This document shows, one piece after another, positions 35,645-43,187 of a stretch of 64,000 nucleotides of DNA. Below the pieces are notes generated by a model. It had not been told where the DNA came from, did no database searches, and saw nothing but the letters and a program-made list of their open reading frames with translations. The stretch covers positions 372,001-436,000 of the forward strand of contig JAIUOB010000004.1 in the NCBI GenBank assembly GCA_020161135.1, read 5' to 3'. Both the position numbers and the translations under genes were made by a program. Source of the stretch: Gemmatimonadota bacterium. Lineage in GTDB: Bacteria; Gemmatimonadota; Gemmatimonadetes; Gemmatimonadales; Gemmatimonadaceae. Each line of letters starts with the position of its first letter. Within the stretch, counting starts at the first letter, position 1.

Positions 35645-37881
35645 GGCGGCCCTCCGCGCGACCATGCCGAGGGCGGCACGCGGCGCACCGTGCCCAAGAC
35701 GCGTCGCGCGGCGGTGAACGCCGGCGTCGCGTCGCCAGCGCGCGCGAGCGCGGCCAGCACCCCATCCACCGCAGCGGCAAACGCGGGCGCGGGCTGCAAC
35801 GCATCGAGGCGCAGCAGTGCCAGCGAGTCGCGCGCGGCCGCCACGCTGGCCGCATCGCCCCGCGCCGCCAGCACCGCCGCCCGCACGAGGCGCGCGTCCA
35901 ACGGTGCAAGCATATCGGCGAGCGGTGCGCCGGCGCCACGCACGCTCACACCGCCAGTGTCCTTGCCCGTGAGGCGAACCCGCGCGATGTCCACGATGAC
36001 CTGCGGTGGGCGCCCGCGCAGATACAGTCGCGACGCCGCACGCGCGGCCTCGATGGCCGCCAGGGCTCGGCGCATCGGGGGAATGGCGGCGTGCGGGTCG
36101 CCCTGCTCCAGCGCGCGCCCGGCATCCCACATGGCGTTGTAGGCCTCGAGCAGCGGCGCATTCACCGCGATCACCGGCCCGTCGCTCCCCTCCTCGAGCA
36201 TGCCCGCCGTTGCACTCGCGCTCAGCGACAACCGTCCGCCCTGTGCCTCGACACCGTGGTCGTGCCCATCACCGGCAAAGTGCGCGTGCTCGCCACTCGA
36301 CTCGCCGGAGAGCCGCTGGAACACCAGATCCCCCACGGCCTGACGGAGTCGGCTCTGGTCGCGCGCGATGCGCTGCGACTCGCTCACCACCACCGATCGC
36401 GCGAGCTGTGCCTGTCGGCGATCGAGCCGTTCCGTGAGGAGCAGCAGCATGCGCTGGCTCAGCAGCGAGCTGTCCATTGCCGGGGGCGGCGCCGGCTCCA
36501 CCGCGACCGAGTCGTACTCCGACGGCCTCGCAATGCGAATGGACCGCGTCTCGCTGCTGCCGGACTCGCGCGATGCCGCGGGATGCCGGTCGCGCGCGAT
36601 CGCGCGCACATGCACCACATCGCCCGGCGCCAGTCCGAGCGCCGCGAGGTCGAGCGTGCCACGCAGCGTCGCGTCCCGTGTGGCGCCTGCGGTAGCGCCC
36701 CACGTCATGGGCGCCATACGACGGCGCGTCACCGTGAAGCGCTCCCCCTCCCCGCTGGTCACGAGCACTTCCACATGCGCGTCGGCGAGCCCCACGTCGT
36801 CGTGCAGCGTGGCCGACAACGGCACGCGTCCGGTCGCCACACGCAGGACCGTATCGCGCGCCGGCAACGTGAGCGTCACCTGGGGGATCGAGTCGGACAC
36901 GACCTCGACGACCAGCAACCGCGACCTCCCACCGCGCGTGATGCGCCACGCCTGCGAGCGCGCGACCACCTGCGAGACGGCCCACGCCCCGTCGAGCGCG
37001 CGCGCGGTGGGCGTCGCTTCGGACAACGAGTCGCCACTGACACGTGCGACGGCCGGCACGTCGCCACGCCCCGACAGGCGCACCGCGCTGCCCGCAAGCA
37101 CGCGTGCGCTGCCGGCGTCGCCAAGATCGCGTGCCGGCTGCCCGCTGTATGCCGGCGGCGTCACGTCGAGCTGCCAGCCTCCCAGCGCGGCCGTGGCGCC
37201 GCGCGCCGCCGCGTCGCCAGCGGCGGACGCAACACCCGCCGCAACGCCGGCGTCCACCGACGGCGAACGCACAGCCCACAGGAGCAATGCCGCCGACGCC
37301 GCCGCGAAGAGCAGCGGCCCGCCCACACGCGTGCGCGCGCGCCGCGCCAGCACGGCCTGCAGGTCGGCCCGCGCCACGATGCGTGCCGCTTCGGCCGCGA
37401 GCGCCTCGGGCGACGTGTCGTCCGTGGCGCCAGCGCCGTGTGCCCACTGCGGCGCGAGCAACTCGCTGCACGTCACCACGGCGTACGACAGTGCGGCGTC
37501 GGGCGTGGCGCGCGCGGTCTCCTCGATGAAGAGCGCCGCGCGCGCCGCGTCGGGCGCGGTGCGGCTCACGCGCGGCACGAGGCGCCGCGCGAGCAGCGTG
37601 ACCACGACCAGCGGCAGCAGCACCGTCGCGACGTTCAGCGCGGCGCCAGCGCTCCCTCCCGCAAACAGCGCGCTGCCGCGCAACGGCGGCACCTGCACCA
37701 GCAGGCGGAGCAGCACCGCCACCGCCGCGCCGCCGCCGACAGCCAGCAGCGCCGCGCGCAGCAGCTCGACGCGCTGGCGATGCGCACGCACGCGTGTCAC
37801 GGCGTCGCGCACCGTACGTGCGTTGGCGGCGTGGCCGCCCGCGTCGCGCGGCGTGACCTCCGGGGTGAGCACCGCCGTCAT
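35641..37881 (-). CDS. Large membrane protein of MoxR cluster (DUF4175-like)
   Basis: The 746-residue protein has two membrane helices near the N-terminus (about 42-62 and 83-105), another near 205-220, and a long extracytoplasmic region with beta-sandwich-like repeats (LTLPARDTVLRVATGRVPLSATLHDDVGLAD). A basic helical stretch (LTERLDRRQAQLARSVVVSESQRIARDQ) and an alanine-rich helical C-terminus follow. The layout resembles large DUF4175-type proteins seen next to MoxR/DUF58 genes, but I did not find a decisive signature. Its start at 37881 (ATG) overlaps the BatA-like stop by 4 bases. Function is unknown; a scaffold for the complex is possible. Confidence 0.72.
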   Translation of the reverse strand: MTAVLTPEVTPRDAGGHAANARTVRDAVTRVRAHRQRVELLRAALLAVGGGAAVAVLLRLLVQVPPLRGSALFAGGSAGAALNVATVLLPLVVVTLLARRLVPRVSRTAPDAARAALFIEETARATPDAALSYAVVTCSELLAPQWAHGAGATDDTSPEALAAEAARIVARADLQAVLARRARTRVGGPLLFAAASAALLLWAVRSPSVDAGVAAGVASAAGDAAARGATAALGGWQLDVTPPAYSGQPARDLGDAGSARVLAGSAVRLSGRGDVPAVARVSGDSLSEATPTARALDGAWAVSQVVARSQAWRITRGGRSRLLVVEVVSDSIPQVTLTLPARDTVLRVATGRVPLSATLHDDVGLADAHVEVLVTSGEGERFTVTRRRMAPMTWGATAGATRDATLRGTLDLAALGLAPGDVVHVRAIARDRHPAASRESGSSETRSIRIARPSEYDSVAVEPAPPPAMDSSLLSQRMLLLLTERLDRRQAQLARSVVVSESQRIARDQSRLRQAVGDLVFQRLSGESSGEHAHFAGDGHDHGVEAQGGRLSLSASATAGMLEEGSDGPVIAVNAPLLEAYNAMWDAGRALEQGDPHAAIPPMRRALAAIEAARAASRLYLRGRPPQVIVDIARVRLTGKDTGGVSVRGAGAPLADMLAPLDARLVRAAVLAARGDAASVAAARDSLALLRLDALQPAPAFAAAVDGVLAALARAGDATPAFTAARRVLGTVRRVPPSAWSRGGPP

Positions 37882-39227
37882 GCGTGCCCCTCTGGTGCGC
37901 GCGCAGCTGGCAATTGCGACGCGTGCGATCGAACCCCACCCGAACGCGTCTGACGACGCACCCAGCCCTCGACCGTCAGCAAGAGCAGCGCGGCCAACGC
38001 ACACAGCACCGCCATGAGTGAGGGCCGCGCTTGCGCTGGCGACACGCCGGCGCGCCATGCGTTTGCATCGACGGTCGGCAGCGTATCGCGGTCGAGCGAC
38101 GCAACACGGTCACGCCACACGCTGGCCGGCGCGGGACGCGCGTGCCCGCAGGGCGCGGTGAGCGCACGCAGCAGGCCGGCAGCAGGCGCGCTGAGCAAGA
38201 GGTCCGTGCCCGCTGCTGCCACCACGCCCACCTCGCGTGTGCACCCGACCGCGCGCAGACGCTCGACCGCGGCGACGTGCCCGTCGCTCCACCAGGCGAT
38301 GGGGCGTGCGCTCGTGTCGGCCAGTACCGTATTGGGCAGCCGCGCGCGTCGTGTCCACGGCGCCACCACCGCCGCCTCACCCGCGGTGAGCGCGCCCACC
38401 GTCTGTGCGGCGGGCAGCGCCTCCCAGCCAGCCGGCACGCCGTCGACGGGCCAGCGCACGAGAATCGACGCGTCGCTCGTCACCTCGGCAGGCGTGCCCA
38501 CCGAGCGGTCGATCGTCACGATGGGTGCGTCGCCCGCCGCCCCATTCCGCGCGGAGATGGCCGCCGCCACCGCATCATCGCCGCGCGCTCCCACCACGCG
38601 CACGGCCGCCGCAGCCGCCGAGGTGTCGTCGCCAACCGCGCCGGCATCGACGGGCACCACCGACATCGCCCCCGGCCACGCCGAACGCCACGCCGCGTAC
38701 CCACGCCACGCGCGCGAGCGCGGCGGCGCGCCCACCACCAGCGCGATGCGCGACACGGTCGGATCGTCCTGCACGAGCTGCTGCGCGGCACGCTGCGCCT
38801 CCACGAGCAGCACACCCGCATCCGCGTCGGCACCACGCACCCACCGCACCGCAGGCACGACAGGGCCTTCCGCGCGCCGGTCACCGACGCGCTCCGCGAG
38901 CAGCGGCGCCAGCCACCGCGCCGAGTCCGCACGGGCGCGCGCGTCCGCCACCACCAGCACCGCCGTGTGCGACGCGCTCGGACGCCACCGCACGCCCGCC
39001 GCAGCCGCCCCGGCCAGCAGCAGGGCACTCACGCGCAGTGTCAACAGCAGCAGGTGTGTCGGACGCGGCTGTCGCGCCACCGCCCGCGCCTCGCCCGTGG
39101 GCACGAAGCGCGCGGTGGGGAGCAACAGCACCGTCGGACGCTGCGCGGCGATGAGATGCAGCACGCCTGTGAGCAGCGCGGCGCCACCGGCAACACCGAG
39201 AACCCACGGCATCGCGACCTCGAGCAT
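37878..39227 (-). CDS. BatA-like membrane protein (N-terminal double-helix domain)
   Basis: The 449-residue protein shows the start typical of BatA/aerotolerance-type proteins: a first helix, the PTVLLLPTARFVP segment, a basic turn, then a second helix (LRVSALLLAGAAAAGV). The central extracytoplasmic part has a VWA-like character without a clear MIDAS motif, and a third helix lies near the C-terminus (LMAVLCALAALLLLTVEGWVRR). In other bacteria, Bat proteins with MoxR and DUF58 proteins aid envelope or oxidative-stress tolerance. The stop overlaps the next gene by 4 bases. It starts 2 bases after the DUF58 stop. Confidence 0.82.
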   Translation of the reverse strand: MLEVAMPWVLGVAGGAALLTGVLHLIAAQRPTVLLLPTARFVPTGEARAVARQPRPTHLLLLTLRVSALLLAGAAAAGVRWRPSASHTAVLVVADARARADSARWLAPLLAERVGDRRAEGPVVPAVRWVRGADADAGVLLVEAQRAAQQLVQDDPTVSRIALVVGAPPRSRAWRGYAAWRSAWPGAMSVVPVDAGAVGDDTSAAAAAVRVVGARGDDAVAAAISARNGAAGDAPIVTIDRSVGTPAEVTSDASILVRWPVDGVPAGWEALPAAQTVGALTAGEAAVVAPWTRRARLPNTVLADTSARPIAWWSDGHVAAVERLRAVGCTREVGVVAAAGTDLLLSAPAAGLLRALTAPCGHARPAPASVWRDRVASLDRDTLPTVDANAWRAGVSPAQARPSLMAVLCALAALLLLTVEGWVRRQTRSGGVRSHASQLPAARAPEGHA

Positions 39228-39229
39228 CG

Positions 39230-40132
39230 TCAGCCGCCCCGCACCACACCGCGGATCACGCGGGCGACGTCATGGGCTGTCGATACCTCGGTGTACCCGG
39301 CCCCCACGCCACGCCACCGCTGCGCCACACCCTCGCGAAACGTCGCGAACGCCGCGTCGTAGCCGCTGCGTGTCGTGGCGGTCAGCACGCGCGAGGCCTC
39401 GTCCGGCGCGCTCGGATCACGCTCCGCCAGTGCCTCGGGGTCCTGCACGCGCCACACCCCGGCGGTCGGCGCGAGCTCCTCGGCGGCCACCACGTGCAGG
39501 CACTCCGCCAGCGCGCCACTCACAAGCGGCGCCGTCACCGCGCGCCAGAGCGCCTCACCATCCGACAGCGCATCGGTGATGCACACCACGCGCGAGGCGC
39601 CCTCCGCACGCGCAAGTGTTGCGACCTCGGGGGTGAGCGTGTGGTCGCCGCCCGGCACACACCCATCGAGCAGGTGGGCAATGGCCTGCACGGTGCCGCG
39701 ACGCGTGCGCGGTGGCAGGCGCGTCGTCCCGCCGGCGTGCACCACCACGACGCCCACCGGATCGCCCGACGCGTGCACCACCGCGGCCAGCCCCACGGCC
39801 AGCCGCTTCGCACAGCGCCACTTGCTCGTCGCCGCACCAGCGGGAAAGTCCATGCTCGCGCTGCCGTCCACCAGCAACCACGTGGGGAGCACGGCACGGT
39901 CATCGGTGAGGCGCACGAACGGGCGATCGCTGCGCGCCAGCAGCTTCCAGTCGAGCGTGCGCGCATCGTCGCCCTGACGGTACAGGCGGTATTCGGTGAA
40001 CTCGCCGCCCGCACCGCGCTGCGTCGACCGATGTGCGCCTGGCGCACCCCGTGACACGCCACGACGCGCGGGCCACCGCACGCCCCGCAGCGCATCGAGG
40101 AGGGCACCGTACTCACCCATGGCCCTCGCCAT
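39230..40132 (-). CDS. DUF58 protein with VWA domain
   Basis: The 300-residue protein carries the DUF58 hallmark segment EFTEYRLYRQGDDARTLDWK, followed by a VWA-like domain with a MIDAS-type LVDGSASMDF. DUF58 proteins form complexes with MoxR-type AAA ATPases and are thought to help assemble or activate enzymes. The starts in this region are uncertain: ATG 40132 (MARAMGEYG) leaves a 20-base gap after the MoxR stop, and ATG 40120 would give the same protein without four residues. The long open frame upstream is arginine-rich and lies inside moxR, so it is not used. Confidence 0.88.
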   Translation of the reverse strand: MARAMGEYGALLDALRGVRWPARRGVSRGAPGAHRSTQRGAGGEFTEYRLYRQGDDARTLDWKLLARSDRPFVRLTDDRAVLPTWLLVDGSASMDFPAGAATSKWRCAKRLAVGLAAVVHASGDPVGVVVVHAGGTTRLPPRTRRGTVQAIAHLLDGCVPGGDHTLTPEVATLARAEGASRVVCITDALSDGEALWRAVTAPLVSGALAECLHVVAAEELAPTAGVWRVQDPEALAERDPSAPDEASRVLTATTRSGYDAAFATFREGVAQRWRGVGAGYTEVSTAHDVARVIRGVVRGG

Positions 40133-40152
40133 CGTCGCCGCCTGCGCGGGGC

Positions 40153-41169
40153 TCAGTCGAGCGCGCTGGACGGTGCCGGCACGTGCGCCAGCAGCGCCTC
40201 CACGATGCGCTCCACCACCACGCCATCGGCCTCGGCCGCGAAGTTCGTGAGGATGCGGTGTCGCAGCACCGGCATCGCCACGCGACGAATGTCCGCCGGC
40301 GACACAGCCGCACGCCCCGCCAGCAACGCCGACGCCTTCGCCCCCAGAATGAGCGCCTGACCGGCGCGCGGGCCGGCGCCCCAGCGCACGTACTGCGACA
40401 CCAGCGTCGGCACGTGTTGCTCCTGCGGGCGCGTCGCGCGCACGAGCCGCGCGGCGTACTGCAGCAGCAGCTCGCTGCACGGCGTCGCGCGCACCGCCTG
40501 CTGCAGGGCCAGCGCCTGCTCCGCCGTGAACACCGCCTCGATCGCGGCCGGCGGCCCGCCCGTCGTGGTGCGCAGGATCGCGACCTCTTCCGCCTCGGCC
40601 GGATAGCCGACGCGAATGTCGAACAGGAAGCGGTCGAGCTGCGCCTCGGGGAGCGGGTACGTCCCCTCCTGCTCGATCGGATTCTGCGTCGCGAGCACGA
40701 AGAACGGCTCCGGCAGGCGTCGCGTGGCACCCGCGGCGGTCACGCTGTGCTCCTGCATCGCCTCCAACAGCGCCGCCTGCGTCCGCGGCGGGGCCCGGTT
40801 GATCTCGTCAGCCAGCACCACGTTCGCGAACACCGGCCCCTGCACGAAGCGGAAGGCCCGCGCGCCGCCGCCGCTCTCCTCGAGGATCTCCGTGCCCGTG
40901 ATGTCGCTGGGCACCAGGTCCGGCGTGAACTGGATGCGACGGAAGTCGAGCCGCATCGCATCGGCGAGCGCGCGGATCATCATCGTCTTCGCGAGTCCGG
41001 GCACCCCCACCAGCAGCGCATGCCCGCCAGCCACGAGACACATCAGGATCTCGTCGACGACGGCGTCCTGCCCCACCACCCGGCGCGCCACCTGCGCGCG
41101 CAACTGCGCGACGGCCGCCACCAGCGCCTCGCGCGAGCTGTCGGCGCCGTCCCGCGCGCTGGTCGTCAC
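40153..41169 (-). CDS. MoxR-family AAA+ ATPase
   Basis: The 338-residue protein has the MoxR start VVGQDAVVDEIL, a Walker A variant GVPGLAKT, Walker B VVLADEINRAP, sensor 1 LATQNP, and the second region YPLPEAQLDRFLF, all diagnostic of MoxR ATPases. These act as chaperone-like ATPases with DUF58/VWA partners. The GTG start at 41169 overlaps the stop of the upstream small gene by 4 bases. It is the central gene of the 33.5-41.9 kb chain, with the two small genes 5' and DUF58, BatA-like, large membrane, DUF4159 and end-helix genes 3'. Confidence 0.95.
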   Translation of the reverse strand: MTTSARDGADSSREALVAAVAQLRAQVARRVVGQDAVVDEILMCLVAGGHALLVGVPGLAKTMMIRALADAMRLDFRRIQFTPDLVPSDITGTEILEESGGGARAFRFVQGPVFANVVLADEINRAPPRTQAALLEAMQEHSVTAAGATRRLPEPFFVLATQNPIEQEGTYPLPEAQLDRFLFDIRVGYPAEAEEVAILRTTTGGPPAAIEAVFTAEQALALQQAVRATPCSELLLQYAARLVRATRPQEQHVPTLVSQYVRWGAGPRAGQALILGAKASALLAGRAAVSPADIRRVAMPVLRHRILTNFAAEADGVVVERIVEALLAHVPAPSSALD

Positions 41170-41510
41170 AACAGCGGGCGACGGCGACGCGGCGCGAGGA
41201 ACAGTGTCGACGCGTCCTGCGCGCCCACCGCCTGCAGCGACCGCGATTCATCCTGCACGAGATACCCGTGCAGCTTGACCACCTGATCCTCCAGCGCGGT
41301 GACGTCGGGCAGCAGGGCCGCCATCGCCGCCTGCTTCACCGCATACACCGTCGTGGTCGGCAGGCACAGCACGCTGACCGCATCCCACGCCTCGGCGGCC
41401 TGAACACGCAACGTCCACGGCTCCACGCCGGCGGGCACGTCGCCCACCACGATCGTACCGGGACGCGCGCGCAGCATGGTCGGGAAGCGCAGCATCGGCT
41501 CGCGCATCAT
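41166..41510 (-). CDS. Small ubiquitin-fold-like protein of MoxR cluster
   Basis: The 114-residue protein has a first strand (WTLRVQAA), then a WDAVSVLCLPTTTVYAVKQAA segment whose strand-turn-helix order fits a beta-grasp/ubiquitin-like domain (as in YukD/EsaB). A later GYLVQDESRSLQAVGAQDA to STLFLA part is typical of the last strands, and the tail RRRRPLL is basic. No di-glycine end is present. No catalytic residue is visible. The ATG at 41510 forms ATGA with the stop of the first gene. It may regulate or dock the MoxR complex; the fold is inferred only from sequence pattern. Confidence 0.65.
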   Translation of the reverse strand: MMREPMLRFPTMLRARPGTIVVGDVPAGVEPWTLRVQAAEAWDAVSVLCLPTTTVYAVKQAAMAALLPDVTALEDQVVKLHGYLVQDESRSLQAVGAQDASTLFLAPRRRRPLL

Positions 41511-41866
41511 GCCGCACCACCGGGCGCGGGAAGCACCGCAGGTTCGTCGGCGGCGGGAAGCGCCTCGATGACCGGTTCGGGCGCCAGCGGCAGTCCGCTC
41601 AGGAACTGCGCGATCTGCTGATCGAACAGATAGCTCGACCCTGTGACGGCCGTGCCGTTCGCCACCGCCCGCACGCCGATCACGACTTCCTCGCCCCCCT
41701 GCCCGCGCAGCACCACGTGCGCCGGCCCCCGCTTCTCCGGAAAGGCGCTGTACACGCCGCTGCCGGTCGCGAAGAAGCGGACCGCCTCGGCCAGCACGGC
41801 GTCCGCGGCGAGGGTGGTGGTGCGTTCCTGGAGGAGTCGGGCGGTCTGCTGGTTCCGGGACGACAT
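41507..41866 (-). CDS. Small unrecognised protein, first gene of MoxR cluster
   Basis: The 119-residue protein starts SSRNQQTARLLQERTTTLAADAVLAEAVRFF, followed by strands GPAHVVLRGQ and EEVVIGVRAV, and ends with a proline/alanine-rich tail (VLPAPGGAA). No membrane segment, cysteine motif or known family is visible. The ATG at 41866 is preceded by no strong ribosome-binding site. It is the first gene of the chain and its stop overlaps the next start (ATGA). It is adjacent to the 214-base divergent region with the phytase gene. Confidence 0.7.
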   Translation of the reverse strand: MSSRNQQTARLLQERTTTLAADAVLAEAVRFFATGSGVYSAFPEKRGPAHVVLRGQGGEEVVIGVRAVANGTAVTGSSYLFDQQIAQFLSGLPLAPEPVIEALPAADEPAVLPAPGGAA

Positions 41867-42080
41867 CGGGCAGGGTGAGCGGTGATCGAGCGCCGTGACA
41901 TCGCACGGCCGACGCAGGGAAAGCTAGAGCGCCGGCCCCGGTGCGTGAATCGGGCCGCTGAGGCCGCCGTTACCGCGTCGTGACCACGCCGTGGCGGGGC
42001 CTTCACGGGGGACCGGGATCTTGCCGCCTGTCCCACCCGTCCCGGCGACCGTCCGGACGGCAGTCCCCCGCTCCGAATCC
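41867..42080. promoter_or_regulatory. Divergent region between MoxR cluster and phytase operon
   Basis: This 214-base GC-rich stretch must hold the promoters of both units. I could not identify a clear -10/-35 pair or a Pho-box-like repeat in it. The first gene on each side begins without a strong Shine-Dalgarno site. Confidence 0.4.
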
Positions 42081-43187
42081 GTGACCTTTCGACATTCCGC
42101 CCTCGGCCTGGGGTTGCTGCTCGCGGCCTGTGCCGGCCGCGGTGATCAGCCCGCCGCCGACTCCGCCGCGGCGGGCGCGACGAGTGCAGGCACCGCCGCC
42201 GACACCCTTCGCCCGACCGTCGTCACCCAGCCGGTCCTCAACGACTCCGACGATCCCGCCATCTGGATCGACGAGCGCGATCCCGCCCAGTCGCTCCTCA
42301 TCGGCACCGACAAGGGTGACACCACCGGCGGCCTCTGGGCATTCCGCCTCGACGGCACCATCGACAGCGCGCGCACGCGGCGTCCGCTCAAGCGCACCAA
42401 CAACGTCGACATCCTGCAGGGCGTGACGCTCGGCGGCCGCACGATGGACATCGCGGTCACCACCGAGCGCGGGGCGATGGCACTGCGCGTCTTCCGCCTC
42501 CCCGACATGACGCCCATCGACGGGGGCGGCATTCCGGTGTTCGACGGCGACTCGACGCGCGCGCCGATGGGCGTGGCGCTGTGGCGACGCGCCCGCGACG
42601 GCGCCGTCTTTGCGATCGTCGGCGGCAAGAGCGGTCCGGCGAGCGGCTATCTCTGGCAATACCGCCTCGACGCCGACGCGCGCGGCATCGTGCGCGGCAC
42701 GAAGGTCCGCGCCTTCGGCAGCTACAGCGGCAAGAAGGAGATCGAAGCCATCGCTGTCGATCGCACGCTGGGCTACGTGTACTACAGCGACGAGACCGTC
42801 GGCATCCGCAAGTACCGCGTCGATCCCGACGCGGCCGACGCGAGCGTCGAGCTCGCGCTGTTCGGCACCACCGGCTTCGTCTCGGATCACGAAGGCATCG
42901 GTGTCTACCCGACGAGCGACAGCACCGGCTACCTGCTCGTCAGCGACCAGCAGGGACAGCGCCTGCAGGTCTTCCCGCGTGAAGGCGTCGCCGGCGCGCC
43001 GCACACGCACCCCGTGCTCACGACCATCCCCGTCGCCGCGCAGGAAACCGACGGCCTCGAGGTCACGGCACGCGCGCTCTCGCCCGCGTTCCCCGAAGGG
43101 CTGCTCGTGATGATGTCCACCGACCGGACCTTCCACCTCTACGACTGGCGCGAGGTCCGCAAGCGCCTGCCGCAGGGGGCCCGATGA
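42081..43187 (+). CDS. Beta-propeller phytase, lipoprotein
   Basis: The 368-residue protein matches the 3-phytase (beta-propeller) family, which releases phosphate from phytate with calcium. It contains the DDPAIWIDERDPAQSLLIGTDK start, GGLWAFRLDG, KRTNNVDIL, KEIEAIAVDRTLGYVYYSDE and VSDHEGIGVYPT segments. These carry the calcium-binding acidic residues (DDPA, DSD, E in KKEIEA). The N-terminus from GTG 42081 is a lipoprotein signal ending LLAAC, so it is probably attached to the outer or inner membrane outside the cytoplasm. The stop overlaps the TonB-receptor start by 4 bases. The frame is open to 41991, but the extra residues precede the signal peptide. Confidence 0.93.
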   Translation: MTFRHSALGLGLLLAACAGRGDQPAADSAAAGATSAGTAADTLRPTVVTQPVLNDSDDPAIWIDERDPAQSLLIGTDKGDTTGGLWAFRLDGTIDSARTRRPLKRTNNVDILQGVTLGGRTMDIAVTTERGAMALRVFRLPDMTPIDGGGIPVFDGDSTRAPMGVALWRRARDGAVFAIVGGKSGPASGYLWQYRLDADARGIVRGTKVRAFGSYSGKKEIEAIAVDRTLGYVYYSDETVGIRKYRVDPDAADASVELALFGTTGFVSDHEGIGVYPTSDSTGYLLVSDQQGQRLQVFPREGVAGAPHTHPVLTTIPVAAQETDGLEVTARALSPAFPEGLLVMMSTDRTFHLYDWREVRKRLPQGAR

